Source: Nitrosomonadales bacterium (GTDB lineage: Bacteria; Pseudomonadota; Gammaproteobacteria; Burkholderiales; Nitrosomonadaceae). From it: a stretch of 5,086 nt of DNA. Below are positions 1 through 5,086 of the stretch, one piece after another. Both the position numbers and the translations under genes were made by a program. The notes under the pieces were generated by a model that saw only the letters and a program-made list of their open reading frames with translations, had not been told where the DNA came from and searched no databases. The stretch lies in the NCBI GenBank assembly GCA_004525885.1, contig SPBV01000134.1, positions 1 to 5,086 on the forward strand, in the 5' to 3' direction. The stretch's first letter is position 1; each line of letters begins with the position of its first letter.

Positions 1-791
1 ATACTTAGAGTGACATAAAACTCTAAACTATCAATAATGAAGGGGGAAGTAATTACTTCCATAATTTTATCTGCAAATTTCTTGATCTCATGTTGGTCAT
101 TCATATTCCGCTTAAAAAAAGCAAATTTATTGCCATCGATTCGGGCCAATATACAGTTTTCTTCTATACATTCACTTAGTCGATATGCTAATTGCTGGAT
201 TAATGTGTCACCAACTGCATAGCCGTATGTACTGTTAATCCGCATCAAATGATTCATGTATATAGAATACATTGCAGCAAGTGGGGGGGTGCTCCCAGAA
301 TTCACAAACACCGGAAGCATTAAGGATGATTTTTCACAAAATAGATTGCGTTTAGGAAGACCAGTAAGCTCATCAAAGTAGGCCAATTGATAAATATGGC
401 TGTCAGCTTGCTGCTTAGCACGACGGATATTCGCATTCTTTAATTCGCGAATAATAGATGGGAGTAAGCGGGAAAAATTTCCTTTAAATATATAATCATG
501 CGCTCCGTGACTCATAGCAGAAACTATCATTTGTTCACTAATGACATTAGAATAAATAATGAATGGGATGTCCTTTCCACTCTTTTTTAATACATCTAGA
601 GCATCAATAGAGCTAAAAGACGGCATGGGGTGGTCCGCGATAATAATATCCCAGTCAGATTCATCTAAGGCAACTTGCATCTCCTGATCACAGTCAACTC
701 GTTTATATATTAGATCATTACCGCTGTTTGTAAGCTCTGCACATAACAGACATGCGTCATCCTCGGAATCTTCAACCATTAACACCTTCAT
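1..791 (-). CDS. Response regulator: receiver domain plus degenerate GGDEF domain (probably REC-GGDEF-EAL), C-terminus beyond the window
   Basis: The frame is open from the ATG at 791-789 to the left edge (263 full codons), so only the N-terminal part is visible. Residues 1-120 are a CheY-like receiver: acidic pair E7/D8 in MKVLMVEDSEDD, phosphoacceptor D53 in IIIADHPMPSF, S81 in FIIYSN and K103 in DYIFKGN. A short linker (about 121-134) leads to a GGDEF fold starting at YFDELTGLPKRNLF (138-151). The fold continues with RINSTYGYAVGD (184-195) and ends with the typical FYVTLSI strand. The signature is degenerate: RIDGNKFAFF replaces R-x-GGDEF, and IYMNHLMRIN lacks the two aspartates of the usual LDLDxFKxIN metal site. 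It should therefore not make cyclic-di-GMP. Family experience suggests an EAL phosphodiesterase domain follows off the left edge, which is inference. The start fits the canonical receiver N-terminus; its ribosome site is weak (AGGG at 801-798). It is a cytoplasmic signalling protein with no partner kinase in view. Confidence 0.88.
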   Translation of the reverse strand, partial: MKVLMVEDSEDDACLLCAELTNSGNDLIYKRVDCDQEMQVALDESDWDIIIADHPMPSFSSIDALDVLKKSGKDIPFIIYSNVISEQMIVSAMSHGAHDYIFKGNFSRLLPSIIRELKNANIRRAKQQADSHIYQLAYFDELTGLPKRNLFCEKSSLMLPVFVNSGSTPPLAAMYSIYMNHLMRINSTYGYAVGDTLIQQLAYRLSECIEENCILARIDGNKFAFFKRNMNDQHEIKKFADKIMEVITSPFIIDSLEFYVTLS

Positions 792-911
792 ATGTAGCCC
801 TAGTTTTCTAGCCAAATGGGATATCAGCCTGACTCTTTAGTTGCGGCTAAAATGATAAAAACTTTAGGTCTAGAGTATTTTGGTTAGAGAAGCCCAAAAC
901 CATGGCTATAT

Positions 912-941
912 TTTATATTAATCAATCTGTTATATAGTCAA
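912..941 (-). promoter_or_regulatory. Candidate sigma-70 promoter of the receiver-GGDEF gene
   Basis: Read on the minus strand, TTGACT (941-936) is followed after 18 bases by TATAAA (917-912); with 17 bases the -10 would be ATATAA. This is a good match to the TTGACA/TATAAT consensus. It would place the start of transcription near 905 and give a 5' leader of roughly 115 bases. An inverted pair CTATAT (906-911) and ATATAG (932-937) flanks the spacer and overlaps both boxes, which could be an operator or simply AT-rich coincidence. Confidence 0.4.
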
Positions 942-1014
942 AAAACGTATAAAAAGCTTATCGAGTACCTTATTAAAAGGATTAGGTATTTTGAATGGGA
1001 TTCTCCAATACTCT

Positions 1015-1033
1015 TGATAAGAAAATGATAAGA
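1015..1033 (+). repeat. Tandem direct repeat TGATAAGA, spacing 11
   Basis: TGATAAGA occurs at 1015-1022 and again at 1026-1033, an offset of 11 bases, about one turn of the DNA helix. Two further TGATAA copies lie in the same gap at 853-858 and 1130-1135. Same-face spacing is typical of protein binding sites, but AT-rich DNA makes chance repeats common. Confidence 0.3.
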
Positions 1034-1109
1034 TCGAGGGTAGCAATTGAATTAATTTATCCTCATTGTAGATAGAAGGAACATTGCAGGCTTCGGATAG
1101 CAATATAAT

Positions 1110-1152
1110 AGTTCTTTAGTAGTGTCTACTGATAAAGAGACTTTCATTTTTT
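1110..1152 (+). terminator. Terminator-like bulged hairpin with T tract upstream of the dapC promoter
   Basis: On the plus strand AGT-TCTTTA-GTAG (1110-1122) can pair with CTAC-TAAAGA-ACT (1126-1142) around a TGT loop, with a three-base bulge (1130-1132) and a one-base bulge (1139). The 3' side runs into TTTCATTTTTT (1142-1152). This looks like a Rho-independent terminator of modest GC content. No plus-strand gene ends just before it, so it would have to terminate a small RNA, a dapC leader transcript starting further upstream, or nothing at all. Confidence 0.33.
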
Positions 1153-1153
1153 G

Positions 1154-1182
1154 TGGTTTACATCCTATCTAGTCATTATAAT
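1154..1182 (+). promoter_or_regulatory. Candidate dapC promoter (perfect TATAAT -10)
   Basis: TATAAT at 1177-1182 is a perfect -10 box. The -35 side is poor: TGGTTT at 1154-1159 gives 17-base spacing, while the better-looking TTGTGG (1151-1156) would leave 20. Transcription would begin near 1189, giving a leader of about 65 bases that contains the inverted repeat at 1201-1224. A weak -35 suggests that an activator may help. Another perfect TATAAT at 1104-1109 is an alternative upstream start. Confidence 0.4.
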
Positions 1183-1200
1183 TTGACCTCAATTAAGTGA

Positions 1201-1224
1201 AGTAACCTTAGAAAGGTGGTTACT
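1201..1224 (+). promoter_or_regulatory. Inverted repeat / hairpin in the probable dapC leader
   Basis: AGTAACC (1201-1207) and GGTTACT (1218-1224) are perfect 7-base inverted repeats around a 10-base loop. An alternative, mutually exclusive small stem is ACCTT (1205-1209) with AAGGT (1213-1217). The AAGGTGGT stretch (1213-1220) resembles a Shine-Dalgarno sequence, but it lies 34 bases before the dapC GTG, too far to act directly on a linear message. Forming the hairpin brings position 1225 next to 1200 but does not put AAGGTGGT close to the start. It could be an operator just downstream of the promoter or an RNA control element. Confidence 0.35.
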
Positions 1225-1254
1225 AGAAATTGATATCTAACTCTCCATATAAAA

Positions 1255-2457
1255 GTGAATCCAAACCTCGATCGCCTACAACCTTATCCTTTTCATAAGC
1301 TTAACAAGCTTTACTCAGGGATTACGCCTTGTCCGGATTTCTCACCGATCAGACTACATATAGGCGAACCAAAACATAAAACACCTGATTTCATCCGCCT
1401 GGCATTGATAGAAGGACTTAATAAATTAGCTAATTATCCTACAACTCTTGGAGACAAATCGTTGCGTGCAAGTATCGCCGCATGGTTAAAACACCGGTAT
1501 AGTTTGCCTTCCATAGATCCTGATACAGAAGTTATGCCTGTAAATGGGAGCCGCGAAGCTCTATTCTCCTTTGCCCAAACAGTTATTGATTCATCCCGTT
1601 CAAAAGTAGCGGTAGTTTGCCCCAATCCGTTCTACCAGATTTATGAAGGAGCTGCTCTTTTAGCTGGAGCTACTCCACATTTTCTTAACTCCTTACCCGA
1701 GAATAACTTCACACCTGATTATTCACAATTATCTGATAATGTTTGGTCATGTACGCAACTAGTATACGTCTGCTCTCCCGCAAATCCATCTGGGAAGGTG
1801 ATGACAATGGATGAGTGGCGGAAACTATTTTCTCTTTCAGATCAATTTGGATTTATCATTGCTGCTGATGAATGTTATTCTGAAATATATTTAGAAGAGG
1901 ATAATCCGCCACTTGGTGCCTTAGAAGCAGCTCATCGCTTAGATCGTAAGAGTTTTCCTCGGCTAGTGGTATTCGGTAGTTTATCGAAACGATCCAACGT
2001 TCCTGGGATGCGCTCTGGTTTTGTCGCAGGAGACCCTAAAATATTAAAAAAGTTTTTGCTTTATCGTACTTACCATGGCTGTGCGATGAATCCTGCAGTA
2101 CAGGTAGCTAGTGAGGCAGCGTGGAATGAAGAGTCTCATGTTAGTGAGAATCGCCGTTTATATCGAGAAAAGTTCATTGCAGTTAAAGAATTATTGACTG
2201 GGTATTTAGAAGCACCAATACCAGAGGCTTCTTTTTACTTGTGGGCAAAGACCCCAATTAACGATACTGATTTCGCTCGACAGCTATATCAAGATTATAA
2301 TGTTACAGTATTGCCTGGTAGCTATCTTGCGCGGGAAGCACATAGTATCAATCCTGGTAAGAACTTTATTCGTATGGCTCTGGTTCCTCCGTTATTTGAG
2401 TGTGTTGAAGCAACAAAGAGGATAAAAACTTGGTGTAGTACATCAGTAAGGAAATAA
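1255..2457 (+). CDS. dapC: Succinyldiaminopimelate transaminase (DapC)
   Basis: This 400-residue cytoplasmic, PLP-dependent class I/II aminotransferase converts N-succinyl-2-amino-6-oxopimelate plus glutamate to N-succinyl-LL-diaminopimelate and 2-oxoglutarate, the step between DapD and DapE. Seen in the sequence: IGEPKHKTP at 37-44 in the substrate region, N177 in SPANPSGK, D205 and Y208 in AADECYSE for the cofactor ring, Schiff-base K245 in GSLSKRSN, R253 in GMRSGFVAGD, and R373 in FIRMAL for the substrate carboxylate. All expected PLP residues are present. The GTG start at 1255 is chosen because MNPNLDRLQPYPF is the usual DapC N-terminus and an in-frame TGA lies at 1231-1233 with no other start between. 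There is no clear Shine-Dalgarno sequence just before the GTG, so translation may be weak or controlled. It heads the dap cluster; dapD follows after 65 bases. The SLSKRSN motif and context favour DapC over ArgD or other aminotransferases. Confidence 0.95.
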   Translation: MNPNLDRLQPYPFHKLNKLYSGITPCPDFSPIRLHIGEPKHKTPDFIRLALIEGLNKLANYPTTLGDKSLRASIAAWLKHRYSLPSIDPDTEVMPVNGSREALFSFAQTVIDSSRSKVAVVCPNPFYQIYEGAALLAGATPHFLNSLPENNFTPDYSQLSDNVWSCTQLVYVCSPANPSGKVMTMDEWRKLFSLSDQFGFIIAADECYSEIYLEEDNPPLGALEAAHRLDRKSFPRLVVFGSLSKRSNVPGMRSGFVAGDPKILKKFLLYRTYHGCAMNPAVQVASEAAWNEESHVSENRRLYREKFIAVKELLTGYLEAPIPEASFYLWAKTPINDTDFARQLYQDYNVTVLPGSYLAREAHSINPGKNFIRMALVPPLFECVEATKRIKTWCSTSVRK

Positions 2458-2490
2458 CTGGGTAATCCCTGATCAGCGATATCTACATAT

Positions 2491-2506
2491 TTTGTTATTT
2501 AACAAA
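2491..2506. repeat. Perfect interrupted palindrome upstream of dapD
   Basis: TTTGTTA (2491-2497) and TAACAAA (2500-2506) are perfect 7-base inverted repeats separated by TT. The element ends seven bases before the dapD ribosome site. A two-base loop is too tight for a full RNA stem, so as RNA it would form about five AT-rich pairs. As DNA it looks like a small operator half-site pair. No function can be assigned. Confidence 0.35.
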
Positions 2507-2512
2507 TCCTTT

Positions 2513-2518
2513 AAGGAG
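2513..2518 (+). promoter_or_regulatory. Strong ribosome binding site of dapD
   Basis: AAGGAG lies four bases before the ATG at 2523. It is the best Shine-Dalgarno match of the three dap genes and contrasts with dapC, which has none nearby. DapD may therefore be made in greater amount than DapC from the same message. Confidence 0.8.
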
Positions 2519-2522
2519 AAAC

Positions 2523-3344
2523 ATGGAACAGCTACAAGCCAGGATTGAAAAGGCATTTGAATGCCGTGCTGATATTACTCCACGTAATGTTGAGGCCAAA
2601 CTAAAAGAGTCTGTCAACCAAGTATTAGATATGCTTAATACTGGCGAGTTACGTATAGCAGAGAAAAACAATGGTGAATGGGTCACGCATCAATGGATAA
2701 AAAAGGCTGTACTACTATCTTTCCGTATAGAAGATAACAGCTTTATCAAGGGGGGGAGTTCTAACTATTTTGATAAGATACCATCAAAATTTGCAGATTT
2801 CAGTTCAAAAGATTTTCGTAATGGCGGATTCCGCGTAGTGCCACCTGCAACCGTAAGGAAGGGCGCTTTCATCGCAAGTAATGTTGTACTGATGCCATCG
2901 TATGTCAATATTGGTGCATATATTGATGAGGGCACAATGGTTGATACCTGGGCTACAGTTGGTTCCTGCGCTCAAATTGGTAAGAATGTGCATTTGTCAG
3001 GTGGTGTTGGCATTGGCGGTGTATTAGAACCAGTGCAGGCGAATCCAACTATTATAGAGGATAACTGTTTTATTGGTGCACGCTCTGAGATTGTAGAAGG
3101 TGTTCTCGTTGAAGAAAACTCAGTTATTTCGATGGGTGTGTATATTGGTCAAAGTACTAAAATATATAACCGTGAGACCGGTGAAGTAAGCTATGGACGT
3201 ATTCCACCAGGTTCTGTGGTGGTTTCAGGGTCATTACCGTCTTCAGATGGAAAATATAGCCTTTACTGCGCGGTTATTGTCAAACAAGTAGACGCAAAGA
3301 CGCGCGCAAAAACTGGAATTAATGAGCTATTGCGTGGGATTTAA
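2523..3344 (+). CDS. dapD: 2,3,4,5-tetrahydropyridine-2,6-dicarboxylate N-succinyltransferase (DapD)
   Basis: DapD transfers succinyl from succinyl-CoA to tetrahydrodipicolinate, giving N-succinyl-2-amino-6-oxopimelate and committing the intermediate to the succinylase branch of lysine/meso-DAP synthesis. At 273 residues it has the length of the proteobacterial family (274 in E. coli). The N-terminal helical domain is about 1-100, with FADFSSKDFRNGGFRVVPP at 90-108. A left-handed beta-helix of hexapeptide repeats spans about 105-235 (VRKGAFIASN, YVNIGAYIDEG, SCAQIGKNVHLSGG, NCFIGARSEIVEG). The C-terminal segment (IPPGSVVVSGSLPS onward) forms the end cap. The two active-site acids known from family structures, D141 in MVDTWATVG and E189 in GARSEIVEG, are present. 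It should act as a cytoplasmic trimer. ATG at 2523 is supported by AAGGAG just upstream and by the MEQLQARIEKAFE-type start of the family. It lies between dapC and dapE in the same direction. A run of seven G (2750-2756) encodes the GG of FIKGGSSN. Confidence 0.97.
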   Translation: MEQLQARIEKAFECRADITPRNVEAKLKESVNQVLDMLNTGELRIAEKNNGEWVTHQWIKKAVLLSFRIEDNSFIKGGSSNYFDKIPSKFADFSSKDFRNGGFRVVPPATVRKGAFIASNVVLMPSYVNIGAYIDEGTMVDTWATVGSCAQIGKNVHLSGGVGIGGVLEPVQANPTIIEDNCFIGARSEIVEGVLVEENSVISMGVYIGQSTKIYNRETGEVSYGRIPPGSVVVSGSLPSSDGKYSLYCAVIVKQVDAKTRAKTGINELLRGI

Positions 3345-3346
3345 AT

Positions 3347-3358
3347 AAATACGTATTT
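3347..3358. repeat. 12-base perfect palindrome in the dapD-dapE gap
   Basis: AAATACGTATTT is a perfect palindrome beginning two bases after the dapD stop, in the 39-base gap before dapE. It is too short and AT-rich for a terminator and has no T tract typical of one, so transcription probably reads through to dapE. It may be a chance palindrome. Confidence 0.25.
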
Positions 3359-3383
3359 GTAGTGGTAATTTTAGGAACCTCCT

Positions 3384-4517
3384 ATGCATAAAGACACTTT
3401 GTCTCTCGCGCAGAAACTTATTGCCTGTCGTTCACTTACCCCTGAGGATAGTGGTTGTCAGAAAATTCTAATTGATCGTCTAGAGAAACTAGGTTTTGAC
3501 ATTGAGAGGATTCAATGTGGTGGTGTAGAAAACTTTTGGGCAAGACGTGGAACGTCAACACCAATTTTGTGTTTCGCTGGTCATACAGATGTTGTACCAA
3601 CTGGGCCATTAGAACAATGGGATAGCGACCCATTTACACCATCAATTCGTGATGGAAAGCTTTATGGACGTGGTGCGGCAGACATGAAGTCATCAATAGC
3701 TGCATTTATTACAGCGATTGAAAAATTTATAAACATACACCCGGCCCATAGTGGTTCGATTGCTCTTCTTATTACTTCAGATGAAGAAGGCGCTGCTGTA
3801 GATGGTACTGTCAGAGTAGTGGAAGCTATTAAAGCACGGAATGAGACAATTGACTATTGTATTGTTGGTGAACCCACATGTGTGAACCGATTAGGTGACA
3901 CCATTAAAAATGGTAGGCGCGGATCTTTGTCTGGGACCCTTACTGTGAAGGGAATACAGGGACATATCGCTTATCCACATTTAGCAAAAAATCCTATACA
4001 TCTTACTGCCCCTGCTGTAGCTGAACTTGCACAAACCGAGTGGGATTGTGGCAACGAATATTTCCCGCCAACAACTTGGCAAATTTCTAATATCTTTGGA
4101 GGAACTGGTGCGACCAATGTAATTCCTGGTGAAATCAAAATTGTATTTAATTTCCGTTTTTCTACCGCTAGCACGGTCGAATCACTGCAAGCTAAATTAC
4201 ATGAAATACTTGACCGACATGGGCTAGATTACGATTTAGAATGGACGCTCTCTGGTAAGCCTTATCTTACCCCTAAGGGTGATCTGGTAGACGCAATAAA
4301 TAACGCAGTCAAAAGAACTGTAAAAATAGAACCACAATTATCTACTTCAGGTGGCACCTCAGATGGGCGTTTTATTGCAGATATTTGTCCACAAGTAGTA
4401 GAGTTTGGTCCAGTTAACGAAAGTATCCATAAACTTAACGAATGTGTGGAAGTAGCTGATATAGAAAAATTATCTGAAATTTATCAGATAACACTAGAGA
4501 ATTTATTATTGAAGTAG
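3384..4517 (+). CDS. dapE: Succinyl-diaminopimelate desuccinylase (DapE)
   Basis: DapE is a di-zinc M20 metallohydrolase that splits N-succinyl-LL-diaminopimelate into succinate and LL-diaminopimelate. At 377 residues it matches the family length. All metal ligands sit at the numbers known for the Haemophilus enzyme: H67 in AGHTDVVP, bridging D100 in GRGAADMK, E135 (with catalytic base E134) in TSDEEG, E163 in VGEPT, and H349 in NESIHKLNE. The second-shell D69 and active-site H194 in IQGHIAYPH are also present. Residues about 1-178 and 293-377 form the catalytic domain; about 179-292 is the dimerisation lid, with GTGATNVIPG at 240-249. The ATG is preceded by AGGAA (3373-3377) at six-base spacing. 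AGGA there is self-complementary to TCCT (3380-3383) just before the ATG, which might weakly mask the ribosome site. It completes the DapD-DapC-DapE series and is likely co-transcribed with them. YGRGAADMKSSIAAF and the context separate it from ArgE or other M20 peptidases. Confidence 0.97.
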   Translation: MHKDTLSLAQKLIACRSLTPEDSGCQKILIDRLEKLGFDIERIQCGGVENFWARRGTSTPILCFAGHTDVVPTGPLEQWDSDPFTPSIRDGKLYGRGAADMKSSIAAFITAIEKFINIHPAHSGSIALLITSDEEGAAVDGTVRVVEAIKARNETIDYCIVGEPTCVNRLGDTIKNGRRGSLSGTLTVKGIQGHIAYPHLAKNPIHLTAPAVAELAQTEWDCGNEYFPPTTWQISNIFGGTGATNVIPGEIKIVFNFRFSTASTVESLQAKLHEILDRHGLDYDLEWTLSGKPYLTPKGDLVDAINNAVKRTVKIEPQLSTSGGTSDGRFIADICPQVVEFGPVNESIHKLNECVEVADIEKLSEIYQITLENLLLK

Positions 4518-4542
4518 AAGAAGATCCGCTTGCACTTTCATA

Positions 4543-4573
4543 TAAATATCGTTTCTAATCATTAAGATATTTA
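4543..4573. terminator. AT-rich inverted repeat between convergent dapE and rluB, possible weak bidirectional terminator
   Basis: TAAATATC (4543-4550) and GATATTTA (4566-4573) are perfect 8-base inverted repeats around a 15-base loop, placed in the 53-base convergent gap and overlapping the rluB stop codon. Position suggests termination in both directions, but the stem has one G-C pair and no T tract follows on either strand, so this is weak. No other terminator is visible for either gene in the gap. Confidence 0.3.
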
Positions 4574-5086
4574 GAATAGGCGTTCAATTTCTTCCTTGCT
4601 TAGCTCTATAGATTTTCCACGCTTCAAACGTGGTGGTAATTTAATAGAACCAAAACGCACTCGGATCAAACGACTTACAGTTAACCCTATTGCTTCAAAC
4701 ATACGTCTAACTTCACGATTTTTACCCTCTTTCAATATTACTTGGTACCAATGATTAGATCCCTTACCACCTTGATCAAATAGAGAAACAAATTTTGCCA
4801 GCCCATCTCCTAGTTCAATTCCTGTAGTTAATAGTGTTATTTGGTTTGATGTTAATTCTCCTACGATTCGAACAGCATATTCACGCTCTATTTCAAAACG
4901 CGGGTGCATTAATCGATTGGCTAATTCTCCGTCCGTAGTGAAGATCAATAATCCACAGGTATTAAAATCAAGCCTACCAATTGATACCCATTTAGATGAT
5001 TTGAGTTCAGGTAGTTTATCGAATACTGAGGGTCGGTTATGTGGGTCATTGCGGCTAACAATTTCTCCTTCCGGCTTATGATAAAG
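4571..5086 (-). CDS. rluB: 23S rRNA pseudouridine synthase, RluB type (RsuA/RluB/RluE family), N-terminus beyond the window
   Basis: The frame is open from the right edge to TAA at 4573-4571, giving the last 171 residues. The enzyme isomerises uridine to pseudouridine in 23S rRNA; E. coli RluB acts at U2605. Visible, numbered from the edge: YHKPEGEIVSRNDP (2-15), then RPSVFDKLP. Next is the catalytic motif GRLDFNTCGLLIFTTDG (37-53) with D40 as the catalytic aspartate, followed by ELANRLMHP and EREYAVRI. The C-terminal motif is GKNREVRRMFEAIG (121-134), followed by SRLIRVRFG. KPEG-x-x-x-RNDP and RPSVFDKLP point to RluB rather than RsuA, RluE or RluF. The missing N-terminal part should contain the S4 RNA-binding domain. 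The protein ends soon after the core (KEEIERLF), without the basic tail found in many RluB proteins. It faces the dap operon convergently; no functional link is implied. Confidence 0.93.
   Translation of the reverse strand, partial: LYHKPEGEIVSRNDPHNRPSVFDKLPELKSSKWVSIGRLDFNTCGLLIFTTDGELANRLMHPRFEIEREYAVRIVGELTSNQITLLTTGIELGDGLAKFVSLFDQGGKGSNHWYQVILKEGKNREVRRMFEAIGLTVSRLIRVRFGSIKLPPRLKRGKSIELSKEEIERLF

Larger units (their letters stand above)
792..1254. other. 463-base intergenic region between divergent genes
   Basis: I see no convincing coding sequence on either strand; all frames are broken by frequent stops. The region must carry the promoters of the receiver-GGDEF gene (leftward) and of the dap genes (rightward). 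It contains two perfect TATAAT hexamers on the plus strand (1104-1109 and 1177-1182), a bulged hairpin followed by a T tract (1110-1152), an inverted repeat in the probable dapC leader (1201-1224) and four copies of TGATAA (853, 1015, 1026, 1130). A small untranslated RNA ending near 1152 is possible but unproven. It does not resemble the lysine riboswitch that I would look for upstream of such an operon, since no long multi-helix core is apparent. Confidence 0.6.

Noticed and set aside
37..222. Plus-strand 61-codon open frame
   Set aside because: It lies entirely inside the receiver-GGDEF gene on the opposite strand, whose protein has clear family motifs, and its own translation shows no recognisable domain.
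1038..1104. Direct repeat GGGTAGCAAT / GGATAGCAAT, 57 bases apart
   Set aside because: A single imperfect 10-base pair with no third copy and no flanking structure; too likely to be chance.
792..1254. Lysine riboswitch upstream of the dap genes
   Set aside because: The gap is long enough, but I could not find the multi-helix core or its conserved purine-rich junctions; only isolated short stems are visible.
1230..1298. Short TTG-initiated frame after AAGGTGGT, a possible leader peptide for dapC
   Set aside because: The peptide is about 22 residues, overlaps dapC out of frame, is not rich in lysine and uses a rare start; nothing beyond the distant ribosome-like site supports it.
2750..2756. 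Seven-G tract in dapD as a phase-variation switch
   Set aside because: The frame is intact and encodes the conserved GG of the family, and switching off an enzyme needed for cell-wall precursor synthesis would be harmful.
4571..4948. TTG at 4948 as the true start of a short 125-residue protein
   Set aside because: The frame stays open to the window edge and the upstream codons encode the conserved KPEG, RNDP and catalytic GRLD motifs of RluB.

Overview
The window is an ordinary chromosomal segment from an AT-rich proteobacterium (by eye about 40% GC). The DapC N-terminus (MNPNLDRLQPYPF), the dapC-dapD-dapE gene order and the style of the receiver protein all fit a betaproteobacterium or a close gammaproteobacterial relative. 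This assignment is inference from family resemblance, not a database result.

Layout: (1) positions 1-791, minus strand: the N-terminal part of a response regulator with a receiver domain fused to a GGDEF domain whose catalytic residues are lost. It runs off the left edge and is probably followed there by an EAL domain. (2) Positions 792-1254: a 463-base intergenic region between divergent genes. It holds a candidate minus-strand promoter, a terminator-like hairpin, a consensus -10 box and a hairpin in the probable dapC leader. (3) Positions 1255-4517, plus strand: dapC, dapD and dapE, all intact, with gaps of 65 and 39 bases, probably one operon. (4) Positions 4518-4570: a short convergent gap with an AT-rich inverted repeat. 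(5) Positions 4571-5086, minus strand: the C-terminal two-thirds or so of an RluB-type 23S rRNA pseudouridine synthase that continues past the right edge.

The three dap genes encode consecutive steps of the succinylase branch of lysine and meso-diaminopimelate synthesis. DapD succinylates tetrahydrodipicolinate, DapC transaminates the product, and DapE removes the succinyl group to give LL-diaminopimelate, which feeds peptidoglycan and lysine. Every catalytic residue I could check in these enzymes is present.

I found no tRNA, rRNA, CRISPR array, insertion sequence or clear horizontally acquired cassette. I do not see a previously undescribed multi-gene system. The points most worth a second look are the catalytically dead GGDEF domain and the structured 463-base gap upstream of dapC.
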